DNA from: Cognatundibacterium crateris
Lineage (GTDB): Bacteria; Pseudomonadota; Gammaproteobacteria; Burkholderiales; Burkholderiaceae_D
Length of the DNA: 64,000 nt
NCBI RefSeq assembly: GCF_010078235.1
Contig: NZ_JAABOS010000010.1
Span: forward strand, 1-64,000
Direction: 5' to 3'
The position numbers were made by a program, and so were the translations under genes. Of the stretch, positions 1-9,096 are shown piece by piece. Numbering within the stretch: the stretch's first letter is position 1; each line of letters opens with the position of its first letter. The notes under the pieces are model-generated. The model did no database searches, was not told where the DNA came from, and saw nothing but the letters and a program-made list of their open reading frames with translations.

Positions 1-2
1 GC

Positions 3-56
3 CACTACCAGCCCTATGCCCAGGAACTTCTTGCCCGGCTCTTGCTGGCGATCTGA
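3..56 (+). CDS. C-terminal fragment of an upstream gene
   Basis: An open frame enters from the left edge and ends with TGA at 54-56. It encodes 17 residues, HYQPYAQELLARLLLAI, with the composition of an ordinary amphipathic C-terminal helix. The family cannot be told from so short a piece. In this position, beside pullulanase and glucokinase, a regulator or another glucan gene is possible, but that is a guess. It is convergent with the pullulanase gene. Confidence 0.35.
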   Translation, partial: HYQPYAQELLARLLLAI

Positions 57-357
57 AAAATCCATTCCGACTGTCTCCTCAATCTAAGAATACGAAGGCG
101 CTAATAATAACCGCTGTTGAATAAAAATTTTCGTCTTATGACTGAAAACTTTTCATATTTTTTGTACTTAAGCCAGAATTTTTCCAAATATAGAAACATT
201 TACAGAAACATTTTCGATTCTGCTATGAACTTTGTAGGTTAAATGTTAATTCTGACGGTCGCAGCAATATTGGCTTGATGTGTGCTGGATGCATAAACCT
301 CCTGTACAAAAATACACGGGTGAGTTTCAGTATCACATAAATTCCAGTGGCTGGATA
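57..357. other. Intergenic region between convergent genes
   Basis: About 300 AT-rich bases separate the left-edge gene fragment and the 3' end of pulA. No convincing gene, RNA or strong rho-independent terminator is seen. One TTTGTAGGTTAA half site near 229-240 resembles the TGTAG arms found upstream of pulA and glk. Confidence 0.4.
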
Positions 358-3162
358 TCAGTTCATTTCTGTAAATGTGGTGATACTGCGTTTAGGAACG
401 TAAAAAGCTGCACTTGCCGCGTCATATCTGACTTCCCGCGCAATTCTGCGATCACCCGCCACTGTGTTCTGATGCACAGGATGCAGTTGTAAAGGCAGGT
501 TGTTGAGTTCAGGAATCTGTATCATTTGTGCCGTATCGGCGCTATTAAAAATGACGACAATGCGACGGTATGCTTCGCCAGGTAAATTGCTGCCATCCAG
601 CTGCATCACGATTAATGCCGGATTTTGCTGTGCGCCGGTATTGAAGAAACGTAAACGCTGACTGATATCCGCTGAATCGCTGAGCCGGAACAAGCTTGAA
701 CTTTGCCTGATTTTTAATAAATCCAGTACAGCTGCCTTGGTGCTCAGGATGTCGGACTGCGCCGGTGGGATGGCAGTGTTCTCTAATAAGGTGCGTAGCA
801 GCGGGTAGAACTGCTGATTATCATTAGCAGGCGGTAGCCCGCGTCCATAGCCATTGCTGCGATAGCTCCAGTCGAGGACATTAAACCAGTCGCCGGAATT
901 ATAGCTATTACTATCCATGGATTTGGAGCGCAGGATTTCGCTGCCCGCATGCAGATAGGGTATGCCCTGACTGAGTAGGGTAAAGCCCAGGCCCAGCACC
1001 TGTACCCGCATTCTGTCTTCAGGCGTACTGTTGTCCGGCAGTTTGTAGACATTCAGATCAAACAAGGTCTGGTTGTCATGGTTTTCTACGTAATTGACCA
1101 CTTCACCTGGTTGGCTCGCATAGCCTGCAGGCTGACCGTTGTAATCGATATCCTGCAGGCGCAGCACCGTGTCATTCGCAGTTTGCATACGGTAGCTGGC
1201 GACCGAACCGGCCAGACCCAGCCTGACCATATCTGCTGCACGCATTTTTTCTTGCTGAGTGTATGCCTGGGTTACGCTGCTATTCGGGCGATCCAGCATG
1301 CCATTGATATAGCCCTGGCGCTGCCTGATGCTGTCCGGCGTATCACCGTGGCCGCCGCCGCGCAAGGCATCCCGCGCACGGTCGCTGAAAGTCGCAATCT
1401 GACTGCCATTTAATGAAAGCTGGCTGGCTTGTACAAAACGCTGATTATTAGCGACTTCACCGAAATTCCAGCCCTCACCGATTAACTGTATGGCGCGCCC
1501 ATTATCGGCAGCCAGCTGATCCCGCAGTTCTTCCATCACAGCGCGCGGCTGATGCCCCATCAAATCAAAACGGAAAGAGTCGATCTGATATTGTTTCGCC
1601 CAGAGTCGTACGGAATCCGTCATCAGCTTGGCCATCATCTTGTTTTCTGTTGCGGTATTGCCGCAAGGCTGGCAAGTTGAGTCTTCGATTTTTCCGCTTG
1701 GACTCTGGCGATGATAGTAGCCGGGCACGATGCGATCCAGTACGGAGCGTGCATGTTGGCCTGTGTAGGCGGTATGGTTGTAGACCACGTCCATACCCAC
1801 CCTGAGTCCGGCCTGATGCAGGGCCATCACCAGTTGGCGGAATTCGCGGATTCTGGCGGCGCCATCTTCGGGATTGCTGGCATAGCTGCCTTCCGGCGCG
1901 CTGTAATGGTAGGGGTCATAGCCCCAGTTGAAGCAATCGCGCTCAGCGATTTTTGCGATCACGGTTTGCGCCTTAGGATCAGCGCCTTTGCTGTTGATGC
2001 GCGGGTTGATGCAGTTTTTTTCCGGGATGGTTGCAATGTCAAATATGGGCAACAGATGGACATCGGTCAGACCAGCCTGGCTCAACTCGCTCAAGTGCCG
2101 CATGCCCTTGGAGTTGTTGTGTGTGAATGCCAGAAATTTACCCCGGTCACGACGCGGCACACTGTCATCTGATATTGAGAAATCCCGCACATGCAATTCA
2201 TAGATCGCCATGTCCGTGGCCGTTTTGACGCGCTGCGGACGTTGCTGCTGATCCCATCCGGCCGGTTTTAAGTTGGCTGCATTTAAATCAGCGATATAAC
2301 TGCGCTGCGAGTCAGTGTTGAGACTGATGGAATAAGGGTCTGTGACCAGATTGCGCACTATGCCATTGCCTGCTACATACACATCCACCAGATAGCGGTA
2401 GTAATGGCCGGATAAGTTTTGCTTCAGTGTCGTATGCCAGGTGCCAGGCGCGGCGTCAAAACTCATGAGGCTGAGCTGGCTAGCGTTCGCTTTGCCATTC
2501 TTGTATACACATGCGGCAACTTGTGTCGCAGTTGGTGCCCATAACTGAAAATGCGTGCCGGCGCTTTTTTCGCCCTGCCCGGGCAGGCTGACGCCGAGTG
2601 TGGCCTGCTGCGCGCCTATATATAAAGCGTCGAGTGCTGCAGCATGTTGCAGGTGGGTGTAGCTGAGGACGTTACCCTTGCCATCTTCTTTTGCGATGAT
2701 CAGTTGCGACCGCAGTAATTGTCGTATCCGGTCGGGGTCTTGCTCTAACTGGAATTGCAGCCCTGCTGGCAGATACTGAAATTGTGCCTGATCTGGTTTG
2801 GCCGGAGCGCGCGTAGCCGGTGTCAGTGCCAGCTTGCCATCTTCACCTTGCATCTTGCCGTCGTGGGCAATATGCAGTCCTGCCGAGTTTGAATAGTAGA
2901 GACGGTATTGCGCGGCGTCGCTGTGAGTTTTTTGCCCAGACCAGTGGATCAGCTCTGGGCTTAGCCATTGCGCACTGGCGTCATTCTGTTTTAGCTGACT
3001 GGGATGCAAAACTGTCTGGTGAGTGGGCATGTCGCAATCGGCCAGGCTGAGTTTGGCGCTGGCCGGACTGGTGGTGGCCCAGCTTGAACTGGCCACCATC
3101 AATAACAGCGCAAGTGCTGACGGGGATCGTATTGCGCGCAATAAGGAAATTGTCTCTGTCAT
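358..3162 (-). CDS. pulA: Secreted pullulanase (GH13 debranching enzyme)
   Basis: A 934-residue alpha-1,6-glucosidase expected to hydrolyse branch points of pullulan, starch or glycogen outside the cytoplasm. The N-terminus has a hydrophobic signal peptide ending near SSSWA. A pullulanase N-terminal region is followed by a CBM48/isoamylase-type domain around residues 200-290. The GH13 barrel has the debranching signature FNWGYDPY near 411, VVYNHT near 459, nucleophile Asp533 in FRFDLMGH, acid/base Glu563 in LIGEGWN and Asp696 in VENHDN. Length suits the pullulanase family. It is divergent from glucokinase, with palindromes between them that may be a shared operator. The Shine-Dalgarno before this start is weak. 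The family call is firm; pullulan versus amylopectin preference is not readable. Confidence 0.92.
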   Translation of the reverse strand: MTETISLLRAIRSPSALALLLMVASSSWATTSPASAKLSLADCDMPTHQTVLHPSQLKQNDASAQWLSPELIHWSGQKTHSDAAQYRLYYSNSAGLHIAHDGKMQGEDGKLALTPATRAPAKPDQAQFQYLPAGLQFQLEQDPDRIRQLLRSQLIIAKEDGKGNVLSYTHLQHAAALDALYIGAQQATLGVSLPGQGEKSAGTHFQLWAPTATQVAACVYKNGKANASQLSLMSFDAAPGTWHTTLKQNLSGHYYRYLVDVYVAGNGIVRNLVTDPYSISLNTDSQRSYIADLNAANLKPAGWDQQQRPQRVKTATDMAIYELHVRDFSISDDSVPRRDRGKFLAFTHNNSKGMRHLSELSQAGLTDVHLLPIFDIATIPEKNCINPRINSKGADPKAQTVIAKIAERDCFNWGYDPYHYSAPEGSYASNPEDGAARIREFRQLVMALHQAGLRVGMDVVYNHTAYTGQHARSVLDRIVPGYYHRQSPSGKIEDSTCQPCGNTATENKMMAKLMTDSVRLWAKQYQIDSFRFDLMGHQPRAVMEELRDQLAADNGRAIQLIGEGWNFGEVANNQRFVQASQLSLNGSQIATFSDRARDALRGGGHGDTPDSIRQRQGYINGMLDRPNSSVTQAYTQQEKMRAADMVRLGLAGSVASYRMQTANDTVLRLQDIDYNGQPAGYASQPGEVVNYVENHDNQTLFDLNVYKLPDNSTPEDRMRVQVLGLGFTLLSQGIPYLHAGSEILRSKSMDSNSYNSGDWFNVLDWSYRSNGYGRGLPPANDNQQFYPLLRTLLENTAIPPAQSDILSTKAAVLDLLKIRQSSSLFRLSDSADISQRLRFFNTGAQQNPALIVMQLDGSNLPGEAYRRIVVIFNSADTAQMIQIPELNNLPLQLHPVHQNTVAGDRRIAREVRYDAASAAFYVPKRSITTFTEMN

Positions 3163-3170
3163 TATGGTGT

Positions 3171-3193
3171 TGTAGTTAAGTAGTTTGACTACA
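3171..3193. promoter_or_regulatory. Putative operator upstream of pulA
   Basis: TGTAGT at 3171-3176 is mirrored by ACTACA at 3188-3193, and inside it lies GTAGT-TTG-ACTAC. A second TGTAG/CTACA palindrome lies at 3305-3321 near glk. The shared arms suggest one repressor, plausibly LacI type, acting on both divergent promoters. The regulator is not identified in this window. Confidence 0.4.
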
Positions 3194-3304
3194 TTTAGAA
3201 TGACTGAAATTTAGCATTATTTCGTTGCTGTTGGAAGTGAAATTCCTTTGCTGTCGGTTGAATTAAGCTGTGTGTTTAAAAAAATAGACAGCCTATTGGA
3301 ATAA

Positions 3305-3321
3305 ATGTAGTATTCCTACAT
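3305..3321. promoter_or_regulatory. Putative operator upstream of glk
   Basis: A perfect inverted repeat, ATGTAG-TATTC-CTACAT, lies about 90 bp upstream of the chosen glucokinase start. It shares TGTAG/CTACA arms with the site next to pulA, which suggests co-regulation of the alpha-glucan genes. Confidence 0.4.
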
Positions 3322-3411
3322 ATCGTGTGCTGGTCACCATGCCAGGCACACGCTGTTCTCTATTTGATCCCGGAAAATTTTTAAGTGAGAAAAACGGTGC
3401 AGGAAATCACA

Positions 3412-4413
3412 ATGCAAGCTGACGTGACACCGCGCTTGCTGGCCGATATCGGCGGCACAAACGCACGTTTTGCTATCGAAGTTGGTCCGCAGCAGTTTGA
3501 ACAGGTACAGGTTTTTGCCTGCAATGCCTATCCGGATTTGCGTAGCGCGATTTTGGCTTACCTGAGTTTGGTTCAGCAAAATACCTTGAGCAGTATACGT
3601 ATTACCGATGCTGCGATTGCAATCGCCAATCCTGTGATTGGGGATATCGTCAGTATGACCAATCATCACTGGAGTTTTTCTATCCAGGAGTTGAAGCGCT
3701 CGCTGCAATTGAATACGCTGTTGGTGGTCAATGATTTCACTGCGCTGGCGATGGCATTGCCACATCTGCGTCCGCAGGAGAAAGTGCAGATAGGCGGCGG
3801 TACTGTGCAACCCGCGAAGGTAATAGGCCTGCTCGGCGCCGGAACCGGTCTCGGTGTGTCCGGCATTATTCCTTGCGGTCAGCGCTGGATACCGCTGTGC
3901 AGTGAGGGTGGGCATGTCACTTATTCACCTGTCGATAAGTTGGAGACCCGCATACTGGAACGTATCTGGCGTGACTTTCCGCATGTATCAGCGGAGCGCC
4001 TGATTTCAGGCATGGGTATCGAACTGCTGTATCGTGTTCTGGCGGAGTTGGGTGAAGTGCAACTTGATACGCCTCTGACTGCCGCTGAGATCAGTCAGCG
4101 TGCATTGGATGGCGGTTGCGCACTGTCTCATCAGACCATGTCTTTGTTCTGCGCTATGCTGGGTACGGTAGCGGGTAATCTGGCGATGACACTGGGTGCG
4201 GGCGGCGGGATTTACATCGGTGGCGGCATCGTGCCAAGACTGGGCGAATTTTTTGTTCAGTCAGCCTTCCGTCAGCGCTTTGAAGCCAAGGGGCGCTTTT
4301 CTGCATTTTTGGCTCAGATTCCAACTTTCCTGATCACTGCCCAATATCCCGCATTTCTGGGTGTGGCAGCGATACTCGACGAGCATCTGCGTGATCAGAC
4401 ACTTTGTCCGTGA
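3412..4413 (+). CDS. glk: Glucokinase
   Basis: A 333-residue cytoplasmic ATP-dependent kinase that would convert glucose released by the neighbouring glucan hydrolases to glucose 6-phosphate. The N-terminal phosphate-binding motif LLADIGGTNARF, the VVNDFTALAMAL segment, the GAGTGLGVSG adenosine-binding stretch and the SEGGH motif are the hallmarks of the bacterial Glk family (E. coli Glk is about 320 residues). A longer frame could start at GTG 3385. I chose ATG 3412 because AGGAAA at 3401-3406 is well spaced before it. The GH13 alpha-glucosidase follows about 115 bp downstream and may be co-transcribed. Confidence 0.9.
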   Translation: MQADVTPRLLADIGGTNARFAIEVGPQQFEQVQVFACNAYPDLRSAILAYLSLVQQNTLSSIRITDAAIAIANPVIGDIVSMTNHHWSFSIQELKRSLQLNTLLVVNDFTALAMALPHLRPQEKVQIGGGTVQPAKVIGLLGAGTGLGVSGIIPCGQRWIPLCSEGGHVTYSPVDKLETRILERIWRDFPHVSAERLISGMGIELLYRVLAELGEVQLDTPLTAAEISQRALDGGCALSHQTMSLFCAMLGTVAGNLAMTLGAGGGIYIGGGIVPRLGEFFVQSAFRQRFEAKGRFSAFLAQIPTFLITAQYPAFLGVAAILDEHLRDQTLCP

Positions 4414-4529
4414 CGCGCATGCGGCAGGATAGGCACAGCGCTGTATCAGCTTGATTTTATCCTTTTGTTTGCCTGCCTCAGAATATGAAGGCGCAGCAAT
4501 TGGGCATCCGTATTAAAAGATAAAAGGCT

Positions 4530-6182
4530 ATGAAAACTTCCAACGATTTACAAAATTCAGCGCAATCCATTCAGTCGGCGCAGTGGTGGCGTGAAGCGGT
4601 GATTTATCAGGTTTATCCACGCAGCTTTGCCGACAGCAATGGCGATGGTATCGGTGACTTGCCTGGTATTACGGAACGGCTCGATTATATTGCGGCGCTG
4701 GGCGTGGATATGGTCTGGATTTCTCCGTTTTTTAAATCGCCTATGGCAGATTTTGGATACGATGTTTCCGATTACTGTGATGTCGATCCGCTATTCGGAA
4801 CGCTGAAAGACTTTGAACGCTTGCTGGAAAAGGCACACCGTCTCGGTCTCAAAATTATGATCGACCAGGTGTTGTCGCACTGCTCAGATCAGCATCCATG
4901 GTTTATCGAGAGTCGCCAGAGTCGCGATAATCCTAAGGCCGACTGGTATGTCTGGGCTGATCCGCGTCCGGATGGAACGCCACCGAATAACTGGCTGTCG
5001 GTATTTGGTGGCTCATCCTGGCAATGGGATGCACGTCGTCGTCAGTATTACCTGCATAATTTTTTGACCAGTCAGCCGGATCTGAATTTCCATCATCCTG
5101 AAGTGCAGCAAGCCCATCTGGATGCGATGCGTTTCTGGCTGGAGCGTGGTGTGGACGGCTTCCGGCTGGATGCATGTAATTTCCATTTTCATGATCAGCA
5201 ATTGCGCAGCAATCCGCCCGCGACAAACCGTGATACCAAGACAGTGCAGGATACCAATCCTTACGGCATGCAAGCGCACATTTATGATAAAACTCAGCCG
5301 GAAAATCTGGCCTTTCTGCAGCGCGTGCGGGCTTTGCTCAATGCGTATGATGCGGTGGCGATTGGCGAAGTCGGTGCCGACGATTCGCTGGCCGTGATGG
5401 CGCAATATACCGAAGGTGAAGACAAGCTGCATATGGCCTACAGCTTCAATCTGTTGACGCCATCGGTCACTGCGGGCTACATCCGCGAACAAGTCGAGCA
5501 ATATGAGTCACGCGTTAAAGGCGGCTGGGTCTCCTGGTCAGTGGGTAATCACGATGTGGCACGCGTCATGTCGCGCTGGGGCAGTGCTGCGCCGACCCCG
5601 GCATTTGCAAAAATGATCTATGCCTTACAAATGGCTTTGCGTGGTACACCCTGTTTGTATCAGGGGGATGAGCTTGGTCTGACCGAAGCGGATATCGCAT
5701 TTGAAGATATTCAGGACCCTTACGGTAAAACTTTCTGGCCAGAGTTTAAAGGACGTGACGGTTGTCGCACGCCTATGCCATGGCAGGCAGCTGCACCGTA
5801 TGCCGGCTTTTCGACGCATAAGCCGTGGTTGCCTGTGTCTGCAGAACATTTGCCGAAAGCTGCAGACCAGCAGGAATCCGATCCACAATCGGTACTCAAT
5901 TATGTACGCCATATTTTGCGCTGGCGTAAGCAGCAAGCGGTGTTGTTACACGGCGATATACGCTTCCTCGATGCGCCTGAACCGGTACTGTTGTTAGCGC
6001 GTAGCCTGGGTGAGCAGCAAGTGTTTGCGGCGTTCAACTTGTCGCCAGATGCCGTGACTTTGAATCTGCCGGACATTGCAGGAGCCAGCACACTGGAGGC
6101 GGTACAACTGCCTTATGAGCGTGATGGCACCGTGCTCAGGCTGCCAGCCTGGGGTGGCTGGTTTGGTCTGCAATCAAACTAA
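4530..6182 (+). CDS. GH13 alpha-glucosidase (oligo-glucosidase type)
   Basis: A 550-residue cytoplasmic enzyme without a signal peptide, predicted to cleave terminal alpha-glucose from maltose, isomaltose or short maltodextrins. GH13 regions are seen in order: the N-terminal IYQVYPRSFADSNGDGIGDL, DQVLSHCSDQH near 112-121, nucleophile Asp214 in GFRLDACN, acid/base Glu280 in AIGEVGAD and Asp342 in VGNHDVAR. QPDLNFHHPEV is typical of the oligo-1,6-glucosidase/alpha-glucosidase branch. It completes a route with pullulanase (outside) and glucokinase (inside). The transporter carrying the oligosaccharides is not in this window. Linkage specificity cannot be read with confidence. Confidence 0.88.
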   Translation: MKTSNDLQNSAQSIQSAQWWREAVIYQVYPRSFADSNGDGIGDLPGITERLDYIAALGVDMVWISPFFKSPMADFGYDVSDYCDVDPLFGTLKDFERLLEKAHRLGLKIMIDQVLSHCSDQHPWFIESRQSRDNPKADWYVWADPRPDGTPPNNWLSVFGGSSWQWDARRRQYYLHNFLTSQPDLNFHHPEVQQAHLDAMRFWLERGVDGFRLDACNFHFHDQQLRSNPPATNRDTKTVQDTNPYGMQAHIYDKTQPENLAFLQRVRALLNAYDAVAIGEVGADDSLAVMAQYTEGEDKLHMAYSFNLLTPSVTAGYIREQVEQYESRVKGGWVSWSVGNHDVARVMSRWGSAAPTPAFAKMIYALQMALRGTPCLYQGDELGLTEADIAFEDIQDPYGKTFWPEFKGRDGCRTPMPWQAAAPYAGFSTHKPWLPVSAEHLPKAADQQESDPQSVLNYVRHILRWRKQQAVLLHGDIRFLDAPEPVLLLARSLGEQQVFAAFNLSPDAVTLNLPDIAGASTLEAVQLPYERDGTVLRLPAWGGWFGLQSN

Positions 6183-6320
6183 AGAGCAGACGTATTATGC
6201 GACGCTGGCAACAGCGTTGGTGCTTGCTGTAACTGTTACTGGCAATGAATGCAGGTCTATGCCGCCTGTGTTCGCTTTTTTTTTGCCTTGCAAGACACGT
6301 TAATTAATTGAACGAAGTCT

Positions 6321-6980
6321 TTATTTGCCACGCAAATAAAGATTGTCGTCAAAGGTCAGCAACCAGGCTGGGCGATACACGGCGAAGATGGTGACCAAAA
6401 ATCCCACCAGAAATGCTTCTCCCCAAGCCAGCAACAGCATGTAGGCAATCGCATCGGCCGGCAGGGCGGCATCGGGGAATAGCAGGCTGCGTAACGCCAT
6501 CGTACTGCCACCCACACTGGCATTGACCAGTAAGGCACCAAAGAAGCCATTGCCGAACAAATACACAAACATATGATGCGGCAGATATTGCTGGGTCTTT
6601 TTCAACAGTAAGTCACTGAGCCAGCAGGGAATGACGGCCAGCAGCAATATATTTGCGCCCAGATTTGACCAACTGCCTTCGTATTCAAAGGTGTACAGCG
6701 CGACCGCGATACTGATACCGCAAATCGCAAGGTGACGGCCAAACATCAGGCTAAACAGAGCGACACCGCTCAGATGGAGATGCAGATCAGGCAGCACCGG
6801 GACCCGCATACGCCAGATCAGGGCTAGCAGAATGATGCTGGCGCACCAGGCTGAAAAAACGGTGGGTTGTTCCAGTTGCGCTTTGCGCACCGAACGCAGC
6901 GCATGCAGCAGCGCCAGCGCCGCCGGGGCGGTCAGCATCAATGCCCAGAACGGGCTGAGCGGACTATAAAAAATTCCCAT
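6321..6980 (-). CDS. CbiM-like energy-coupling-factor permease homologue
   Basis: A 219-residue polytopic membrane protein with about six hydrophobic segments. The central HLHLSGVALFSLMFG stretch and the SVGGSTMALRSLLFP region resemble the CbiM/NikM-related family annotated as energy-coupling factor transporter permease (COG3235-like). Members of that wider family bind metal through an N-terminal Met-His motif. Here the N-terminus is MGIFYSPLSPF, without that motif, and no ATPase or second transmembrane partner lies next to it. The substrate is therefore unknown. It stands alone, convergent with the alpha-glucosidase gene. Confidence 0.6.
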   Translation of the reverse strand: MGIFYSPLSPFWALMLTAPAALALLHALRSVRKAQLEQPTVFSAWCASIILLALIWRMRVPVLPDLHLHLSGVALFSLMFGRHLAICGISIAVALYTFEYEGSWSNLGANILLLAVIPCWLSDLLLKKTQQYLPHHMFVYLFGNGFFGALLVNASVGGSTMALRSLLFPDAALPADAIAYMLLLAWGEAFLVGFLVTIFAVYRPAWLLTFDDNLYLRGK

Positions 6981-7059
6981 GATGTTCTCTCCTGGTTCGC
7001 TTATAGCATAGTCAGGATGCAGATATTTTGCAGTGGCGCATACCCAGGGTCAGAAAACC

Positions 7060-8067
7060 TCAACGGACAGCGGGTAGTGTGTTGATGCCATTGCCATCGT
7101 CACTTTCATTCTTATTCATCAAGCCGAACTGACGCCGGTAGCGCGAGGGGCTGCAGTGTAGCGATAGCCGGAAATGATGGCGCATGCTTTCTTCAGAGCC
7201 GAAGCCGCAGTGTCCGGCGATATGCGCCAGCGGCAGATCGCTTTCTTCCAGTAATTCACAGGCGCTGGCAATGCGTTCCCGGGTCAGCCAGACACCCGGT
7301 GACATACCGGTACTGTCAGTGAACTGACGCTGCAGGGTACGTATGCTGACTGCCGCGATCCTGGCCATTTTCGCGAGCGGATAACTTTGCCCCGGTTCAG
7401 CACGAATTTGCTGCATCAGTACTTGTATCGCCCCGGCACCGGCTGGCAATACTGGGCGCGGTAAATACTGGGCCTGACCACCATCTCTATGCCCGGACAC
7501 CACCATGCGGCGTGCCACCAGATTGGCGATACGGTCACCATGATCTTTGCGCACCAGATGCAGCAACATATCGATGCCTGCAGCTGAACCGGCCGATGTC
7601 ACGATGCTACCCTCATCCACATACAACACATTTTGATTGACGCGAACCGCAGGAAATTTACGCTGTAAGTCTGCGGCGTAACGCCAGTGTGTCGTTGCGG
7701 ATTTGCCATTCAGCAGACCTGCTGCGGCCAGCACAAAAACACCGGAACAGATCGAGGCAATTCTGGCGCCACGTGCTGCTGCCGCGCGTAAAGCCTCAGT
7801 CAGTTCGACCGGAACTGGCACGTCCACACCCTGCCAGCCCGGAATGACGATGCTATCTGCGCGTGCCAGCAGGCTCAGATCGTGTTCACATTGAATACGC
7901 AAACCGCCTGCAGCCCGCATGCTATCTGGTGTCAGGCTGCACACCGCAAACTGATACCAATCGGTTTGTAATTCCGGTCTGTGCAGGGCAAACACTTCGG
8001 TCACACAGCCGAATTCGAAAGTGCATAAACCTTCATAAGCAAGTGCAGCAACCAGATGATTTTTCAT
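7060..8067 (-). CDS. ftrA: FtrA-like GlxA-family transcriptional regulator
   Basis: A 335-residue regulator. Residues about 1-175 form a DJ-1/PfpI-like domain with the nucleophile-elbow cysteine in ASICSGVFVLAAAG. Residues about 225-325 form an AraC-type double helix-turn-helix, with IAAVSIRTLQRQF and HCGFGSEESMRHHFR. This fusion is the GlxA family, and the NHLVAALAYEGLCTFEFG start matches proteins annotated as FtrA. It is divergent from a small rhodanese gene, an arrangement I recognise from other Burkholderiales, so that gene is the likely target. The inducer is unknown. Confidence 0.82.
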   Translation of the reverse strand: MKNHLVAALAYEGLCTFEFGCVTEVFALHRPELQTDWYQFAVCSLTPDSMRAAGGLRIQCEHDLSLLARADSIVIPGWQGVDVPVPVELTEALRAAAARGARIASICSGVFVLAAAGLLNGKSATTHWRYAADLQRKFPAVRVNQNVLYVDEGSIVTSAGSAAGIDMLLHLVRKDHGDRIANLVARRMVVSGHRDGGQAQYLPRPVLPAGAGAIQVLMQQIRAEPGQSYPLAKMARIAAVSIRTLQRQFTDSTGMSPGVWLTRERIASACELLEESDLPLAHIAGHCGFGSEESMRHHFRLSLHCSPSRYRRQFGLMNKNESDDGNGINTLPAVR

Positions 8068-8162
8068 GGCGTAATCTTAACGTAGATTGACCTGTGTGCC
8101 ACTGGTGTCAGGCACATATTCAAGTCAAACTACAGTTCAAACTTAGCCTGAAAGGAAACGCG

Positions 8163-8561
8163 ATGTCACTGGTTACCGAAGTTGCTGCCGCAGACAGCCC
8201 ACGCGCACTGGCGCATTTTTCTGCCATGCTGGAATGGGAGACGGATTGTTGGGATGTACATAATGCAATCAGCAGCGGGCAGCAGGATTTTGTATTGCTG
8301 GATGTGCGCAGCCATGCCATGTATGCAGCTGGGCATATACCGGGTGCGATCAGTTTGCCACATGGAAAAATCGTGGTATCGACCATGAAGAACTATGCTG
8401 CCGGGACTTTGTTTGTCGTCTACTGCGCAGGTCCGCATTGCAATGGCGCGATACGCGCAGCGATCCGGCTGGCCCGTCTGGGCATGCCAGTCAAAACCAT
8501 GCCTGGTGGTGTGACTGGCTGGATCGATGAGGGCTTTCCGCTGATCGCTGAGGCTGCTTAA
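8163..8561 (+). CDS. Rhodanese-like protein beside ftrA
   Basis: A single rhodanese domain of 132 residues. DVRSHAMYAAGHIPGAISLPHG is the conserved first half (split here: DVRSHAMYAAGHIPG then AISLPHG). The active-site loop is FVVYCAGPHCNGA, so a sulfur-carrying cysteine is present but the loop is not the classic CRSGxR. Such proteins transfer or sense sulfane sulfur. The frame is open from about 8094, but ATG 8163 is preceded by AAAGGAAA at good spacing and matches the family N-terminus. It is divergent from ftrA and is its likely regulated partner. Confidence 0.8.
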   Translation: MSLVTEVAAADSPRALAHFSAMLEWETDCWDVHNAISSGQQDFVLLDVRSHAMYAAGHIPGAISLPHGKIVVSTMKNYAAGTLFVVYCAGPHCNGAIRAAIRLARLGMPVKTMPGGVTGWIDEGFPLIAEAA

Positions 8562-8770
8562 GCGCAGCAAGACTGTGTTGCATACAGTCGGGTGCCATTC
8601 TTTTAGGAAACAATATTTCACGCACCATGCTCCGTGTTATGTATGAAAATACACAGCCGTAAGCGTATAACCTCAGGCAACACGCCTAGTGGCACAGGCC
8701 AGAACCGGTGCAGTTGTTATGCATATTGCGCGTAGTGGGCACAGGTCTGGCAGCTTATGGAAGCTAATTT

Positions 8771-9037
8771 ATGCAATTACATACATCAAACACCATTTTC
8801 GGATTACCCAAATTACCGGCGCGCTATGCATCGCTGGTGATGCCATTCTTGTTATCGATATTGATGACTTGCGTGATATCGGCAGTCAGCACTTTGCGCA
8901 GCCTGGGCTGGTCGTCCGGTTTTGTGCATGCCTGGCTCGGCGCCTGGGGTATTTCCTGGCTGTTTGCATTTCCTACGCTGTTAATGGCCTTGCCCGTCGT
9001 CAGGAAGCTCACTGGCTATCTGGTTCGTTCCACCTGA
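8771..9037 (+). CDS. DUF2798 family small membrane protein
   Basis: An 88-residue protein with two transmembrane helices, about residues 20-42 and 57-80, and the family pattern LPARYASLVMPFLLS then GAWGISWLFAFP. These features fit DUF2798, whose function is not established. GGAAG lies upstream at acceptable spacing. It ends just before a bidirectional terminator shared with the convergent TetR gene. No functional link to its neighbours is evident. Confidence 0.72.
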   Translation: MQLHTSNTIFGLPKLPARYASLVMPFLLSILMTCVISAVSTLRSLGWSSGFVHAWLGAWGISWLFAFPTLLMALPVVRKLTGYLVRST

Positions 9038-9054
9038 TTCCAGTGCGATGACAT

Positions 9055-9082
9055 AAAAAAAGCCAGCGTTTGCTGGCTTTTT
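9055..9082. terminator. Bidirectional rho-independent terminator
   Basis: Stem AGCCAGC (9061-9067) pairs with GCTGGCT (9072-9078), flanked by A6 on the left and T5 on the right. It can therefore terminate both the DUF2798 gene and the convergent TetR gene. Confidence 0.85.
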
Positions 9083-9096
9083 GTTGTGCAGGCAGA

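Noticed and set aside
6981..7059. Cobalamin riboswitch upstream of the CbiM-like gene
   Set aside because: The short leader has no B12-box-like sequence and is too short to hold the element.
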